Assembly (NCBI RefSeq): GCF_015775515.1
Contig: NZ_CP065383.1
Coordinates: 2,604,001-2,668,000, forward strand
DNA length: 64,000 bases
Source: Atribacter laminatus
GTDB lineage: Bacteria > Atribacterota > Atribacteria > Atribacterales > Atribacteraceae
Direction of reading: 5' to 3'
Below the pieces are notes generated by a model. It was not told the origin of the DNA. It was given only the letters and a program-made list of their open reading frames with translations, and ran no database searches. Shown piece after piece: positions 27,299 through 36,228 of this stretch. Position numbers and translations under genes: made by a program. Numbering within the stretch: the first letter of the stretch is position 1; every line of letters starts with the position of its first letter.

Positions 27299-28604
27299 GG
27301 TATGATCCGGACACATAGGTAACAGAAAGTTCCTGACACATAGGTAACACTTTGTATACTACTGGCATAAGGAGGAATGCCTTATGCCATGGACGGAGGT
27401 ACACAAAGTGGATCTCAGACAAGAATTGATTTATCGTTATCTCAACAAGGAAAAGGTGACAGATTTGTGTCGAGAATATGGAATCTCTCGAAAAACCGCC
27501 TATAAGTTTATTCATCGTTTTCAAGCCTTTGGTTTGGATGGACTTAAAGATCAATCCCGACGTCCTCATCACCTGGCGGGTCAAACTGATGCCCTGACCG
27601 AGCAAATGATTCTGGATACCAAATTCAAGCATCCCAGTTGGGGAGCTAAAAAGCTCAAGCCCGCCTTGGAAAGACAGTATCCCGATATTGTCTTTCCAGC
27701 AATCAGTACCATCAGTGCCATCTTATCTCGCCATGGACTGGTGAGATCACACCCTCGTCGATTGAGAAGAAGTGTGCCAACCAGTCAACTTCGAACCAGC
27801 CATGAACCCAATGAGATCTGGTGTGTCGACTTTAAAGGACAATTTCGAACCCAAGATCGGAAATACTGTTATCCTTTAACCATCACCGATCACTATAGCC
27901 GGTATCTCCTTGCCTGTGAAGCTCTTTCCTCTCCCAGCATTCAAGAATCCCTTCCGGTCTTCAAAGAGTGCTTTTCCACATATGGTCTTCCCCAGGTGAT
28001 CCGCAGTGATAACGGGAGTCCCTTTGCTTCTCTTCACTCTCCCTTTGGACTCACTCAACTCTCGGTGTGGTTAGTGAAACTCGGCATCATCTTAGAGCGC
28101 ATTGATCCGGGACATCCAGAACAAAATAGCCGTCATGAACGGATGCACCGCACCTTAAAAGAAGAGGCCTGTCAAAAACCAGCCACCAATCTTTTCACCC
28201 AACAAGACCGCTTTGAAACCTTTAAAACCATCTATAACACCGTACGACCCCATGAAGCAATCAACCAAGAAACCCCAGCTTCCTGGTACCACAAAAGTGA
28301 CCGGCCCTATCCAAAAACCTTAAGTGATTGTGAATATCCTCATCATACGCTCACTCGTAAAGTCGATTCCTCAGGACGGATTTCTCTTTATGGCAACCGT
28401 CTGATCAGAATCAGTAAAGTCTTTGCTGGTGAACTTCTCGGATTCAAAGACTATACTCATTCCTGGTTAGTTAGTTTCTCTACCTATGATATTGGTATAA
28501 TTGATAAAAAGACCCTTACTTTTGAATCAACGGAGATTCAAGATGATTAAAAAGTGTTACCTATGTCCTTAGACTAAAGTGTAACCTATGTCCCCGTTCG
28601 TACA
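27299..28604 (+). mobile_element. IS481-like insertion sequence (about 1.3 kb)
   Basis: The element encodes one DDE transposase. Its ends are imperfect inverted repeats beginning about GTATGATCCGG on the left and the complement of GTACGAACGGG on the right. Inside each end lie two copies of an ACATAGGTWAC sequence (near 27311 and 27333; near 28556 and 28580), likely transposase binding sites. It splits a pyrimidine/purine repeat whose halves end at 27298 and resume at 28605. GAG is present on both sides as a possible 3-bp target duplication. The transposase frame is intact, so the copy could be active. Confidence 0.85.
27384..28550 (+). CDS. IS481 family transposase
   Basis: 388 residues. The N-terminal helix-turn-helix (VTDLCREYGISRKTAYKFIHRF) is followed by a second DNA-binding region and an rve integrase core. 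The catalytic triad is visible: D in EIWCVDFKG, D in VIRSDNGSPF, and E in the segment PEQNSRHERMHRTLKEE. The C terminus is RPHEAINQETPAS. AAGGAGG is 7 bases before the ATG. No frameshift is seen. Confidence 0.93.
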   Translation: MPWTEVHKVDLRQELIYRYLNKEKVTDLCREYGISRKTAYKFIHRFQAFGLDGLKDQSRRPHHLAGQTDALTEQMILDTKFKHPSWGAKKLKPALERQYPDIVFPAISTISAILSRHGLVRSHPRRLRRSVPTSQLRTSHEPNEIWCVDFKGQFRTQDRKYCYPLTITDHYSRYLLACEALSSPSIQESLPVFKECFSTYGLPQVIRSDNGSPFASLHSPFGLTQLSVWLVKLGIILERIDPGHPEQNSRHERMHRTLKEEACQKPATNLFTQQDRFETFKTIYNTVRPHEAINQETPASWYHKSDRPYPKTLSDCEYPHHTLTRKVDSSGRISLYGNRLIRISKVFAGELLGFKDYTHSWLVSFSTYDIGIIDKKTLTFESTEIQDD

Positions 28605-28876
28605 GAGAAGGTGAGGATGAGGGTGGATTTTTAAACTGTTCACGGTTCACACTTCACAGTTCACGGTATTTTCAGGATAGACCTTCATGCTATTTTGTAG
28701 CACCAGATGAGGGATAAAACCTAAGATTCGACATGCCATGGCATGTCGCTCCATGAATCGGGCGTAATAAATTGTCGCCCCTACAATTTTATTTTTTTTT
28801 AAGGGCTTAATTTACCATACCCGTGGCTTTACAGAATCGTTCTTATCGAATTTTGATTTTTTTGGAGGGGTCATTC
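28605..28876. repeat. Repeat block 4, right part
   Basis: Completes the palindrome split by the IS481 element (28605-28628). It then holds a GATAGAC hairpin (28667-28720), the CATGCCATGGCATG palindrome (28729-28748) and two GGGC palindromes (28755-28778, 28802-28822). The order hairpin, CATG palindrome, GGGC palindrome is the same as at 26160-26312, so this is a second copy of a composite unit. Confidence 0.75.
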
Positions 28877-30388
28877 ATGAAGAATCAATCCATAATTGTT
28901 ATTGGAGCAGGATTTGCCGGGCTTTCAGCAGGAATCTATGCTCAAATGAATGGATATCAAAGCCAAATTTTCGAAATGCACAATCTTCCCGGTGGTTTAT
29001 GTACGGCATGGAAGCGCAAAGGATATACTATCGATGGCTGTGTCCACTGGTTAGTCGGTACTTCACCTCAGAGTGAGATGTATCATTATTGGGAAGAGGT
29101 CGGCGTCATGCCAGGACTCAAAATTGTCAATCCAGAAGAGTTTATGCGCTATGAAACCAGCGATGGTCGGACTCTCATTCTCTATAGCGATGTGGATCGA
29201 TTAGAAAAACATTTACTTGACTTTTCACCACAAGACGCCAAACCAATACAACAATTCATTCAGGGTATTCGGTTATGTATGAAATTCGATCAACCTTCTC
29301 CATCTGACCCTTGGTTGACCCGTTTAGGCAAAAAAATGAAGTTAGGATGGTTATATGTTGCCAAAGGGAAAGCTTTCCATGAAATGATGAAGATAAGCAC
29401 CTATGAGTTTACCCAAGTTTTTAAAGATCCGATTTTAAGAGATGCCTTCCAAGAAATGTGGTTACCAGAATTCTCGATATTTTTCATCCTTTTTACCTTT
29501 GGTTTTCTTCACAAGAAAAACGCCGGATATCCTATAGGAGGATCGATGCCCTTGTCACAGGCTATGGCTCAACGATATCTCGACTTGGGCGGTATAATCC
29601 ATTACCAAAGTCGGGTGAACAAAATTTTAGTTGAAAATAACCAAGCGGTTGGAATTAAATTAGAGGATGGAAGCCAACCTACCGCCGATCGAGTTATTTC
29701 TGCTGCTGACGGGTATAGTACCATTTTTAAAATGCTCGATGGAAAATATGTTGACGACGAAATCAAAGAGCGTTATGAGAAATGGCCTCGGTTTCCTGCA
29801 TTATTATATATCGGCCTGGGAGTAAACCGTTTATTCCCTGATGAGCCACAATCAGTTTCTGGTTTGAGCTTTCCACTTCGTCAACCTACTGAGATTGGAG
29901 ATGCTGTACAAAGCCGTTTATCAGTTCATCTATTTAATCAAGATCCAACTTTGGCGCCAGCAGGAAAAACCAGTTTAGTTGTCATGATGCCTTCTAATTA
30001 CCAATATTGGAAAGACTTATCGTCTGATCCTGCCGCCTACCAAGCAAAGAAAGAGCAAATTGGACAAACTATTGTTCATTTGCTGAACCAGCGCTTTCCC
30101 GGTATTTCGCAAGATGTCGAAATGGTTGATGTGGCTACCCCTCTGACTTTTGAACGGTACACCGGTAACTGGCAAGGATCATTTGAAGGTTGGCTGATCA
30201 CTCCCCAAAACACCATGACTGTGCTCAAACCAACGCTTCAGACTCTCTCAGGGTTACAGAATTTCTATATGTGTGGTCAATGGATAGAACCCGGAGGCGG
30301 ATTGCCCAGTGCAGTGATGTCGGCAAGACGATTGATTCAGACCATATGCAAAGAAGATAAAGAAGAGTTCCATGCTACGGTTAAATAA
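28877..30388 (+). CDS. NAD(P)/FAD-dependent oxidoreductase (CrtI/phytoene desaturase-like)
   Basis: 503 residues with an N-terminal FAD-binding Rossmann motif (VIGAGFAGLSAGIYA) and the CrtI-like NLPGGLCTAWKRKGYTIDGCVHWL. A C-terminal FAD segment reads NFYMCGQWIEPGGGLPSAVMSARRL. Family members include carotenoid desaturases and isomerases, all-trans-retinol saturases and related proteins. No carotenoid pathway genes are visible nearby, so the substrate is open. The open frame extends to 28823, but ATG 28877 with GGAGGGG at 6 bases is the natural start; the additional 18 codons overlap repeat DNA. Confidence 0.85.
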   Translation: MKNQSIIVIGAGFAGLSAGIYAQMNGYQSQIFEMHNLPGGLCTAWKRKGYTIDGCVHWLVGTSPQSEMYHYWEEVGVMPGLKIVNPEEFMRYETSDGRTLILYSDVDRLEKHLLDFSPQDAKPIQQFIQGIRLCMKFDQPSPSDPWLTRLGKKMKLGWLYVAKGKAFHEMMKISTYEFTQVFKDPILRDAFQEMWLPEFSIFFILFTFGFLHKKNAGYPIGGSMPLSQAMAQRYLDLGGIIHYQSRVNKILVENNQAVGIKLEDGSQPTADRVISAADGYSTIFKMLDGKYVDDEIKERYEKWPRFPALLYIGLGVNRLFPDEPQSVSGLSFPLRQPTEIGDAVQSRLSVHLFNQDPTLAPAGKTSLVVMMPSNYQYWKDLSSDPAAYQAKKEQIGQTIVHLLNQRFPGISQDVEMVDVATPLTFERYTGNWQGSFEGWLITPQNTMTVLKPTLQTLSGLQNFYMCGQWIEPGGGLPSAVMSARRLIQTICKEDKEEFHATVK

Positions 30389-30490
30389 AAAAGGGGACGA
30401 ATATTGGAGCTTAGGAATCTTAATTGGGAGCGATGGAATTGAATAAAAAGAAGACAGATCTAAACTGGGAAGGCCAGTATTTTATCTTTC

Positions 30491-31975
30491 ATGGAGCAAA
30501 GATTATTGATGAATGATCAGCTCCTTTTAAATGATTTTTTAAACCGTTTTCCTCATTACACTCGCACCGATATTGTATTCATCGATCAGCAATGGAATGA
30601 TGCCCTGGAAAAAATACCGACGAAAATTATTGTTTTAGATGATGATCCAACTGGCGCACAGGCCGTTGATTCTGTTCCAGTTTACACCCGATGGGGTAGA
30701 GATACCTTTCAGCATATAGCCGATTCTTCCGACCCGATCTCTTTTATCTTAACCAACTCACGTTCGCTCTCAAGAGAAGAAACCATAAAGGTTCACAAAA
30801 ATTTATGTACTAATTTGCGAACAGTTTTCGAAAAAGATCATCAGGATTTCTGGTTAATTTCACGAAGCGACTCAACTTTAAGGGGGCACTATCCTTTAGA
30901 AACTGAAGTCATCTATACCGAACTTAAAAAGTGGAAAAACCTTGGCGGAGAAATTCTTATTCCCTTTTTTAGGGAAGGGGGAAGAATAACCGCCAATGAT
31001 ATTCAATATGTTCAAGAAGGTAATGTTCTTAAACCAGTTGGTCAGACCGAGTTTTCCAAAGATACAAATTTTGCATTCCAGGCATCAAATTTAAGAAACT
31101 GGATCGAAGAAAAATCAAATTATTCCATTAAGCCTGAACAAATATCGAGTATCTCCTTAGAGTCAATTCGACAAAAGGATTTTAAATCAATAAGTGATCA
31201 ATTAATAAATTTAGAAAACTTCAATAAACTTATTGTCAATGCTCTTGAATATACCGATCTAAAAGTCCTGGTAATTTCATTAACCGAGGCTTTTCGGCAA
31301 GGAAAATCCTTTATTTTTCGGACAGCGGCATCTTTCATTAAAGTATTAAAAAAGGAGAAGCCGAAACCGATTTTGACTCATTATGATTTATTTCCTCAGG
31401 AAAAAAAAGCCAAGGCTGGTTTAATAATCATCGGCTCATATGTAAAAAGAACCAATGAACAATTTAGAAAGTTACAAGAAACAAACAATATAAAATTTAT
31501 TGAATGGGATATATCCAAAGCTCAATCAGCCGATCTTCGTGACCATGAAACTGAAAGAGTGAGTAAAGAAACCGATGAAGCGCTGAAACAAGGCATTGAT
31601 GTATGTATCTATACCACTCGACCTGATGAACAAGAAGGAATAGCCGGTAAAGAAAAGGAGATTGGGGAAAGTTCAAACGACATATCCGAAGGATTGGTTG
31701 CTGTCCTAAAAAAAATTCAAATTATACCTTCCTTTTTCGTTGCAAAAGGAGGATCAACAGCCAGTGATATCGCAACCAAAGGGATGGGTGTAAAGAAAGC
31801 CTTCGCTATAGGACAGATTCTTCCTGGTGTACCAGTATGGCTTTTAGAACCAGAAAAACGCTTTAACCAAATGCCATTTATAATCTTTCCTGGAAATGTT
31901 GGCGATGAATTGGCTTTGAAAAAGGTCGTTCAAATTTTGAGAAACCAAGAGAATAATGATGATGAAAAAAAATAG
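30491..31975 (+). CDS. Four-carbon acid sugar kinase family protein (DUF1537/OtnK-like)
   Basis: 494 residues. The N-terminal sugar-binding domain shows IIVLDDDPTGAQAVDSVPVYT and SRSDSTLRGHYPLETEVI, and the C-terminal nucleotide-binding domain shows FVAKGGSTASDIATKGMG and VIFPGNVGD-type text. Characterised members phosphorylate four-carbon sugar acids such as threonate and erythronate. The usual partners (aldolase, dehydrogenase, isomerase) are not adjacent, but creatininase- and isomerase-type genes occur elsewhere in the window. The start is uncertain: ATG 30491 has a poor ribosome site, and ATG 30509 is an alternative. Confidence 0.85.
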   Translation: MEQRLLMNDQLLLNDFLNRFPHYTRTDIVFIDQQWNDALEKIPTKIIVLDDDPTGAQAVDSVPVYTRWGRDTFQHIADSSDPISFILTNSRSLSREETIKVHKNLCTNLRTVFEKDHQDFWLISRSDSTLRGHYPLETEVIYTELKKWKNLGGEILIPFFREGGRITANDIQYVQEGNVLKPVGQTEFSKDTNFAFQASNLRNWIEEKSNYSIKPEQISSISLESIRQKDFKSISDQLINLENFNKLIVNALEYTDLKVLVISLTEAFRQGKSFIFRTAASFIKVLKKEKPKPILTHYDLFPQEKKAKAGLIIIGSYVKRTNEQFRKLQETNNIKFIEWDISKAQSADLRDHETERVSKETDEALKQGIDVCIYTTRPDEQEGIAGKEKEIGESSNDISEGLVAVLKKIQIIPSFFVAKGGSTASDIATKGMGVKKAFAIGQILPGVPVWLLEPEKRFNQMPFIIFPGNVGDELALKKVVQILRNQENNDDEKK

Positions 31976-32264
31976 TGACCGAAAAAACCAACATTTGTCA
32001 AAAGAACAACGTTTCTTTCAGAATCTCAAATCAGTGATATAAAAATAATCTAAAATGTCTCCTCTGTGGGCAGATTTTAATAATTGAAAGCAACGAATTA
32101 AAAAAAGTACTATCGAAATTTTTCAATTTTTTTAAACGAATAAGATGCTCATAACGTATAATAATAAAAAGATTCGTTTCACTTTAGTGTTAAATAGTTG
32201 ATCTCAAAAACGGATTTAATTATTTTTTCAATAATAATCCAAACAATGGATAATAGGAGGAAAT
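31976..32264. other. Gene-free stretch upstream of the thioredoxin-like lipoprotein
   Basis: AT-rich, without the dispersed repeat modules. The promoter of the lipoprotein gene is expected here, but no strong consensus pair was found. AGGAGG stands at 32255-32260. Confidence 0.35.
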
Positions 32265-32267
32265 ATG

Positions 32268-32795
32268 ATGAAAAAATTTTCCCTTTTGATTATGGCTCTC
32301 TGTGTAATAATGCTAATAGCAGTAACTGGATGTATGCCAACTCCTCCCACGCCAACTCCTCCCACGCCAACTCCGACTCCAACTCAAACTCCTGGGATGG
32401 AGAAAAATTTTACCCTATTGGATTTAAGCGGTCAATCTTTTACTTTAAGTGACCACTTAGGAAAGCCCATTGTTCTTTGCTTTTTTATGTCCAATTGTCC
32501 AGCCTGCAAAAGTGAAGTCCCTCACTTGAATTCAATACATCAAAAATACGCTGACAGTGAAGAGCTGATGGTTATCGGGATTGGTATCCGGGCCGGTATC
32601 GCTGAATTCGTCCAATCTCAGGGGGTTCAATACCTGGTTCTACAGGATGATGAAGACGAAACGGTATCAGATCTCTACGGTGTGCGGAGTGTCCCTCATA
32701 ATGTTTTTATCAACCGTCAGGGGAGGATTACTCGTCAAATTTCTCGCTCTCTCTCGGAAAGTGAGCTGGAACAATATATCAACGAAATTTTCTAA
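32268..32795 (+). CDS. Thioredoxin-fold lipoprotein (TlpA/ResA-like)
   Basis: 175 residues. The signal sequence ends in a lipobox (AVTGC), followed by a Pro/Thr linker made by in-phase repetition of the codons for PTPPTPT (DNA repeats at about 32337-32392). A TlpA-like redoxin domain then carries the CxxC pair in SNCPACKSEVPHL and the cis-Pro region VRSVPHNVFINR. It would reduce or isomerise thiols outside the inner membrane, for example for cytochrome c maturation. Two ATGs exist at 32265 and 32268; AGGAGG spacing favours the second. Confidence 0.9.
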   Translation: MKKFSLLIMALCVIMLIAVTGCMPTPPTPTPPTPTPTPTQTPGMEKNFTLLDLSGQSFTLSDHLGKPIVLCFFMSNCPACKSEVPHLNSIHQKYADSEELMVIGIGIRAGIAEFVQSQGVQYLVLQDDEDETVSDLYGVRSVPHNVFINRQGRITRQISRSLSESELEQYINEIF

Positions 32796-32822
32796 TAAGG
32801 TTAATCATTGAAATAAAGTGAA

Positions 32823-32868
32823 AAGCCCAGGCATCTTTTGCTCATTTCTTTGATGAGCACCTGGGCTT
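32823..32868. terminator. Bidirectional rho-independent terminator
   Basis: The stem AAGCCCAGG (32823-32831) pairs with CCTGGGCTT (32860-32868), and an inner stem TGCTCAT (32839-32845) pairs with ATGAGCA (32853-32859). A T-run follows on the plus strand, and an A/T-rich tail lies on the other side. It separates the convergent lipoprotein and sufBC transcription units. Confidence 0.85.
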
Positions 32869-32912
32869 ATTTTTTAAATAATCTTAAAAAGATTGATTAC
32901 AGCAAGGTTTTT

Positions 32913-34157
32913 TTACATGAGGTCTTGCGAGGTCATCTTGACAATTTCCTCAATATACTTTTTTAAGGCTGGTGGAACCCCAGGAAGATCAACGTTCAAA
33001 AATCCTCTGGTTATCAAGGATAGAGCTTCTTCTTTGCTGAGGCCCCGTGAACGTAAGTAATTAATTGCTTCTTCCTCTATAGGTCCAACCGCTGCTTCAT
33101 GAGATAAACGACTTTTAGGAGCGCCGTAAACTTCAAGTTCCGGTATCGAAATAATCTCTGAATCGCGGGAAAAAAGTATACCCTTACATTCTAAATGAGC
33201 CTGAGCTTCATCATGATAAGAAGCTAATTTACCCCGAGCATATACCTTCGAATGATCGGCAGCACAAACCCGAGAAACCGAATTCCCCCGGCATCCTCGG
33301 CTTTTCATAATTAGATTGGAACCGACATCGATAATCGATGACTCTTTCCCAAAAATGATGCTTTGGAAGTTAGCATTGGCATTCTCTCCCTTTAAAATAG
33401 CCTTAGGAAAAGTTTGTAGGGAAAGAAGGGGTTTCATAAGCACATAAGTGCTGCTGTAAAATGAATTATCTTCCATTTCCACTACGGTACGGGGACGAAC
33501 ATGGAAATTTTCACCCCAATTATGGATCATAGTAAAGGTTAACTGGGCATTTTTACCAATATAAAATTCACTGACACCGATATGCAAACCGTTTTTATTT
33601 CCCTTAACCGAAGCACACCCAGTATTGATGTTAGCTTGAGCTCCCTCTTCGAGGATAATTAAATTATGAACACTCTGCACTCTGGCTTCCTCTGACATCA
33701 ACAAACAGGCTTGAAGGGGAACATTAATCTGCTGATGAGCAAAGACCCGGATAAAATATCCTTCGGTCTGGCACAATTCGGTATAAGCGGTATATTTATC
33801 AAAATCAACCGGGATAAGATTCCAGTAATAATTCCTCACTTCAGGATATTTTTCAATTGCCTGGCTAATACTCATAATTTCTAATTTTCCCTGAAAAGCT
33901 TTTTGTATCTTTTCAAAGATGGCGGAACGATCAACCTGAACATAGGTTGCTGCATTACCGGATTCCTGTAGATCAACACCAGCATATAAAGCAGCCTCTT
34001 TCATTGATCGGGAAATGCTTTCGATACTTTCGACCTTTTCATGAGGAGAGCATACTGAAAATTCACTCAAGTCAATATCCGGACCTAATGCTGCTTTTTT
34101 ATTATATGCTGCTTCAGCTTTTTGTTTGATATCGTGAAAATATTCATCTTTTTTCAT
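32913..34157 (-). CDS. sufB: SufB/SufD family Fe-S cluster assembly scaffold protein
   Basis: A 414-residue right-handed beta-helix scaffold protein, close to SufB but short. The segment HLECKGILFSRDSEI carries the Cys that aligns with the SufB scaffold Cys. The following RLSHEAAVGPIEEE carries the conserved His-Glu seen in SufB. A C-terminal helical pair (YLRSRGLSKEEALSLITRGF) is standard for SufB/SufD. With SufC it forms a two-gene minimal SUF (SmsBC-like) locus; no sufD, sufS or sufU is adjacent. The ATG at 34157 overlaps the sufC stop (ATGA) and has GAGGTG upstream, so it is preferred to the GTG at 34166. Confidence 0.88.
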   Translation of the reverse strand: MKKDEYFHDIKQKAEAAYNKKAALGPDIDLSEFSVCSPHEKVESIESISRSMKEAALYAGVDLQESGNAATYVQVDRSAIFEKIQKAFQGKLEIMSISQAIEKYPEVRNYYWNLIPVDFDKYTAYTELCQTEGYFIRVFAHQQINVPLQACLLMSEEARVQSVHNLIILEEGAQANINTGCASVKGNKNGLHIGVSEFYIGKNAQLTFTMIHNWGENFHVRPRTVVEMEDNSFYSSTYVLMKPLLSLQTFPKAILKGENANANFQSIIFGKESSIIDVGSNLIMKSRGCRGNSVSRVCAADHSKVYARGKLASYHDEAQAHLECKGILFSRDSEIISIPELEVYGAPKSRLSHEAAVGPIEEEAINYLRSRGLSKEEALSLITRGFLNVDLPGVPPALKKYIEEIVKMTSQDLM

Positions 34158-34885
34158 CGCTCGCACCTCACGCAGGCTTCATATCCATTGAGCTTAATAC
34201 CGGAAAAAATATCCCTCGGGTTCCCTTGGCAAATTATTTTCCCATCCATTAAAACATGCCCCATTTCAGCATTTATATAATCCAGAATAAACCCGGTATG
34301 AGTGATGATTAACCCTGATCGTTTTTTCTTTCTCACTAACTTCCTATCAAAAAGCTCTTGGAGGGCAATTCCTACCAGCGATATGTTATCAAGATCAACA
34401 CCCGATTCTGGTTCATCGATCATAGAAAACATAGGACGATGCAAAAGAAGTTGAAAAAGCTCAGCCCGCTTTGCTTCTCCTCCAGAAAATCCTTGACCAA
34501 TACTACGATTTAAAAGAGAACCACAATTTACTTTCTCCGAAACCTCATCAACGGATATTGAGTTTTTATGTTTTTCAACAATTAATTTCCCGAGAGTTTG
34601 AAGTTGGACTCCTGGTATAGTCGGCATCTTTTGGAAAGCCATTCCTATCCCCAGTTGGGAACGTTCTTCTACACTCAGAGAAGTTATGTCTTTTTCCTGA
34701 AAAATTATTCGCCCATCTAAAATAGTATATCCTGGCATTCCCATGATAGCCATTAATAGAGTTGTTTTTCCAGCTCCATTGGGTCCAAGTAAAATATGAA
34801 CTTCACCCTCACCAATGGTAAGATTTACGTCTTTCAAAATGATCTCGTTACCTACCTCAACTTTTAAATGTTCAACCTGAAGCAT
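34154..34885 (-). CDS. sufC: Fe-S cluster assembly ATPase SufC
   Basis: A 243-residue ABC-type ATPase of the SUF pathway. Walker A is LGPNGAGKTTL, the signature region is GFSGGEAKRAEL and Walker B is FSMIDEPESGVDLD, the DEPESGLD-type motif that marks SufC. It would drive the SufB scaffold in the cytoplasm. The frame is open to 34906, but ATG 34885 with AGGTGA upstream gives the family-typical start MLQVEHLKVEV. It is translationally coupled to sufB by a 4-bp overlap. Confidence 0.92.
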   Translation of the reverse strand: MLQVEHLKVEVGNEIILKDVNLTIGEGEVHILLGPNGAGKTTLLMAIMGMPGYTILDGRIIFQEKDITSLSVEERSQLGIGMAFQKMPTIPGVQLQTLGKLIVEKHKNSISVDEVSEKVNCGSLLNRSIGQGFSGGEAKRAELFQLLLHRPMFSMIDEPESGVDLDNISLVGIALQELFDRKLVRKKKRSGLIITHTGFILDYINAEMGHVLMDGKIICQGNPRDIFSGIKLNGYEACVRCER

Positions 34886-34919
34886 AATTTCACCTGAATT
34901 CTCCATAAATAAGTCTCTT

Positions 34920-34940
34920 TTTTTTCATTATATCATGGAA
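34920..34940 (-). promoter_or_regulatory. Possible extended -10 promoter for sufCB
   Basis: On the minus strand TGATATAAT reads toward sufC (TATAAT at 34932-34927), about 40 bases before the sufC start. It fits an extended -10 element. No good -35 hexamer is seen at 16-18 bases upstream. Confidence 0.4.
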
Positions 34941-35075
34941 CCGGATCCTTGTTCTTATCAAAATCAATCATTTGAAATTTTTAGTTCAAAGACATTAAAT
35001 TTTCCAAGTACAATAGGGCATAGGTTCTTACCATTCTGAGTCCAGTTGAGGGGAGAGGTGAAATTAAGACCATAA

Positions 35076-35237
35076 CTCATAACCGGCTGGAATTTTTGGA
35101 TCGAAAAAATTGTAGAAATTCACTTTTATCATTATAAAGGGCTTCATAAAGATTCTATTGAAGAATTTTATGTTATTGATATTGCTCTCGTATTATGGGA
35201 AAATAGAAAAAAGCTTGACTTCTTGGGTTATTTTTGA
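35076..35237 (+). pseudogene. Possible gene remnant, unidentified
   Basis: An open stretch of 54 codons without a start codon. Its translation has protein-like composition: it begins ITGWNFWIEKIVEIHF, passes through EEFYVIDIALVLWENR and ends in LDFLGYF. No family is recognised. It lies between sufC and a repeat block, divergent to sufC. It may be the 3' end of a lost gene, or a chance open frame in AT-rich DNA. Confidence 0.3.
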
Positions 35238-35277
35238 AGCCGCCTCGTCATAATAAAAGATTGAACACCAATAAATC

Positions 35278-36127
35278 TATCCTGAAAATACAATCAAATG
35301 AATTCCCCCATTGAGGGGGGATGCAAAGGGGTGTGCCTTTCATCAGTCATCCTGAGTGGTGATTTTACGTGTGAGGATCTCATCTTTTAAGTTTTTTCTT
35401 CATAAATACTTTAAATGATGAGATTCTTACGTCGTCCGGCAAAAACACCGGACTCCTCAGAATGACTAAGTGGATGGTAGAGATTGCCACGTCGCACAAG
35501 ACGCTCCTCGCAATGACGGATTTAGATAGGTATTTTCATCCTCATCTGGTGCTGCGAAAGCAGCATGAGGGTCTATCCTGAAAATACTATCAAACAAATT
35601 CCCCCATTGAGGGGGGTTAGGGGGGTGTGCCTTTCATCAGTCATCCTGAGTGGTGATTTTACGCGTGAGGATTTCATCTGACGCCGCTGGCGTCATTTTG
35701 AGGCTTCGTATTAAGAAGCCGTGAGGATCTCATCTTTTAGGTTCTTTATTTATAAATATTTAAAAAGATGAGATTGCCACGTCGCTGCGCTCCTCGCAAT
35801 GACGGGGCGGGTTGATGAGATTGCCACGTCGCTGCGCTCCTCGCAATCAGGCTGGGTCACAATCTCTTTCATACACTAAAAAGAGTTTGAAAGTGGAGGA
35901 TATATTCTATTTATCTTCAGTTTTTTGGTTATTTATTCCCAATATTCCTGTAAAATATTAACCTAAGTGGTGGTAAAAAATTTACAGAATAATTATGACA
36001 CAGCCTGAATGACGGAGCGGGAAATAATTCAAATCCCCCTAACCCCCTTTGCTAAAGGGGGAAACGATTCCTGGATACCTATTTTCATCCTCATCTGGTG
36101 CCACAAAAGTGGCATGACAGTCTATTC
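35278..36127. repeat. Intergenic repeat block 5
   Basis: Holds half a GATAGAC module (35278-35290) and full copies at 35531-35586 and 36080-36126. GATGAGAT-type modules lie at 35345-35385, 35412-35467, 35476-35521, 35638-35680, 35690-35733 and 35766-35804. G/C-run palindromes lie at 35296-35335, 35590-35632 and 36034-36070. The third MITE is at 35848-36007. It separates sufCB from the next importer operon. No gene is supported within it. Confidence 0.85.
35848..36007 (-). mobile_element. 160-bp MITE-like element, copy 3
   Basis: Same length and interior as copies 1 and 2, in the same absolute orientation as copy 2. Termini are CAGGCTGGGTCACAAT and ATTATGACACAGCCTG, flanked by AAT (35845-35847 and 36008-36010), which is ATT on the opposite strand. 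The host module is CCTCGC-AAT-GACGG, the reverse complement of that holding copies 1 and 2, so relative to the host its orientation equals copy 1. Confidence 0.85.
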
Positions 36128-36228
36128 CACTAAGGAGGTGATAAGCATATTACTGCTGAAAAATAAAAATAACTGAGGGCTTCATCTTGGTTCCCCAATT
36201 TTCCAAAATATTTAAGGAGGTAGAAGAA

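Noticed and set aside
27174-27632. 152-codon minus-strand frame across the IS481 left end
   Set aside because: It runs from the transposase gene through the terminal repeat into palindromic DNA; no protein family, no start signal.
30433-30516. Small 27-codon open frame (MELNKKKTDLNWEGQYF...) before the DUF1537-type gene
   Set aside because: It overlaps the start of the kinase gene in another frame, has a poorly spaced ribosome site and no recognisable leader-peptide feature.
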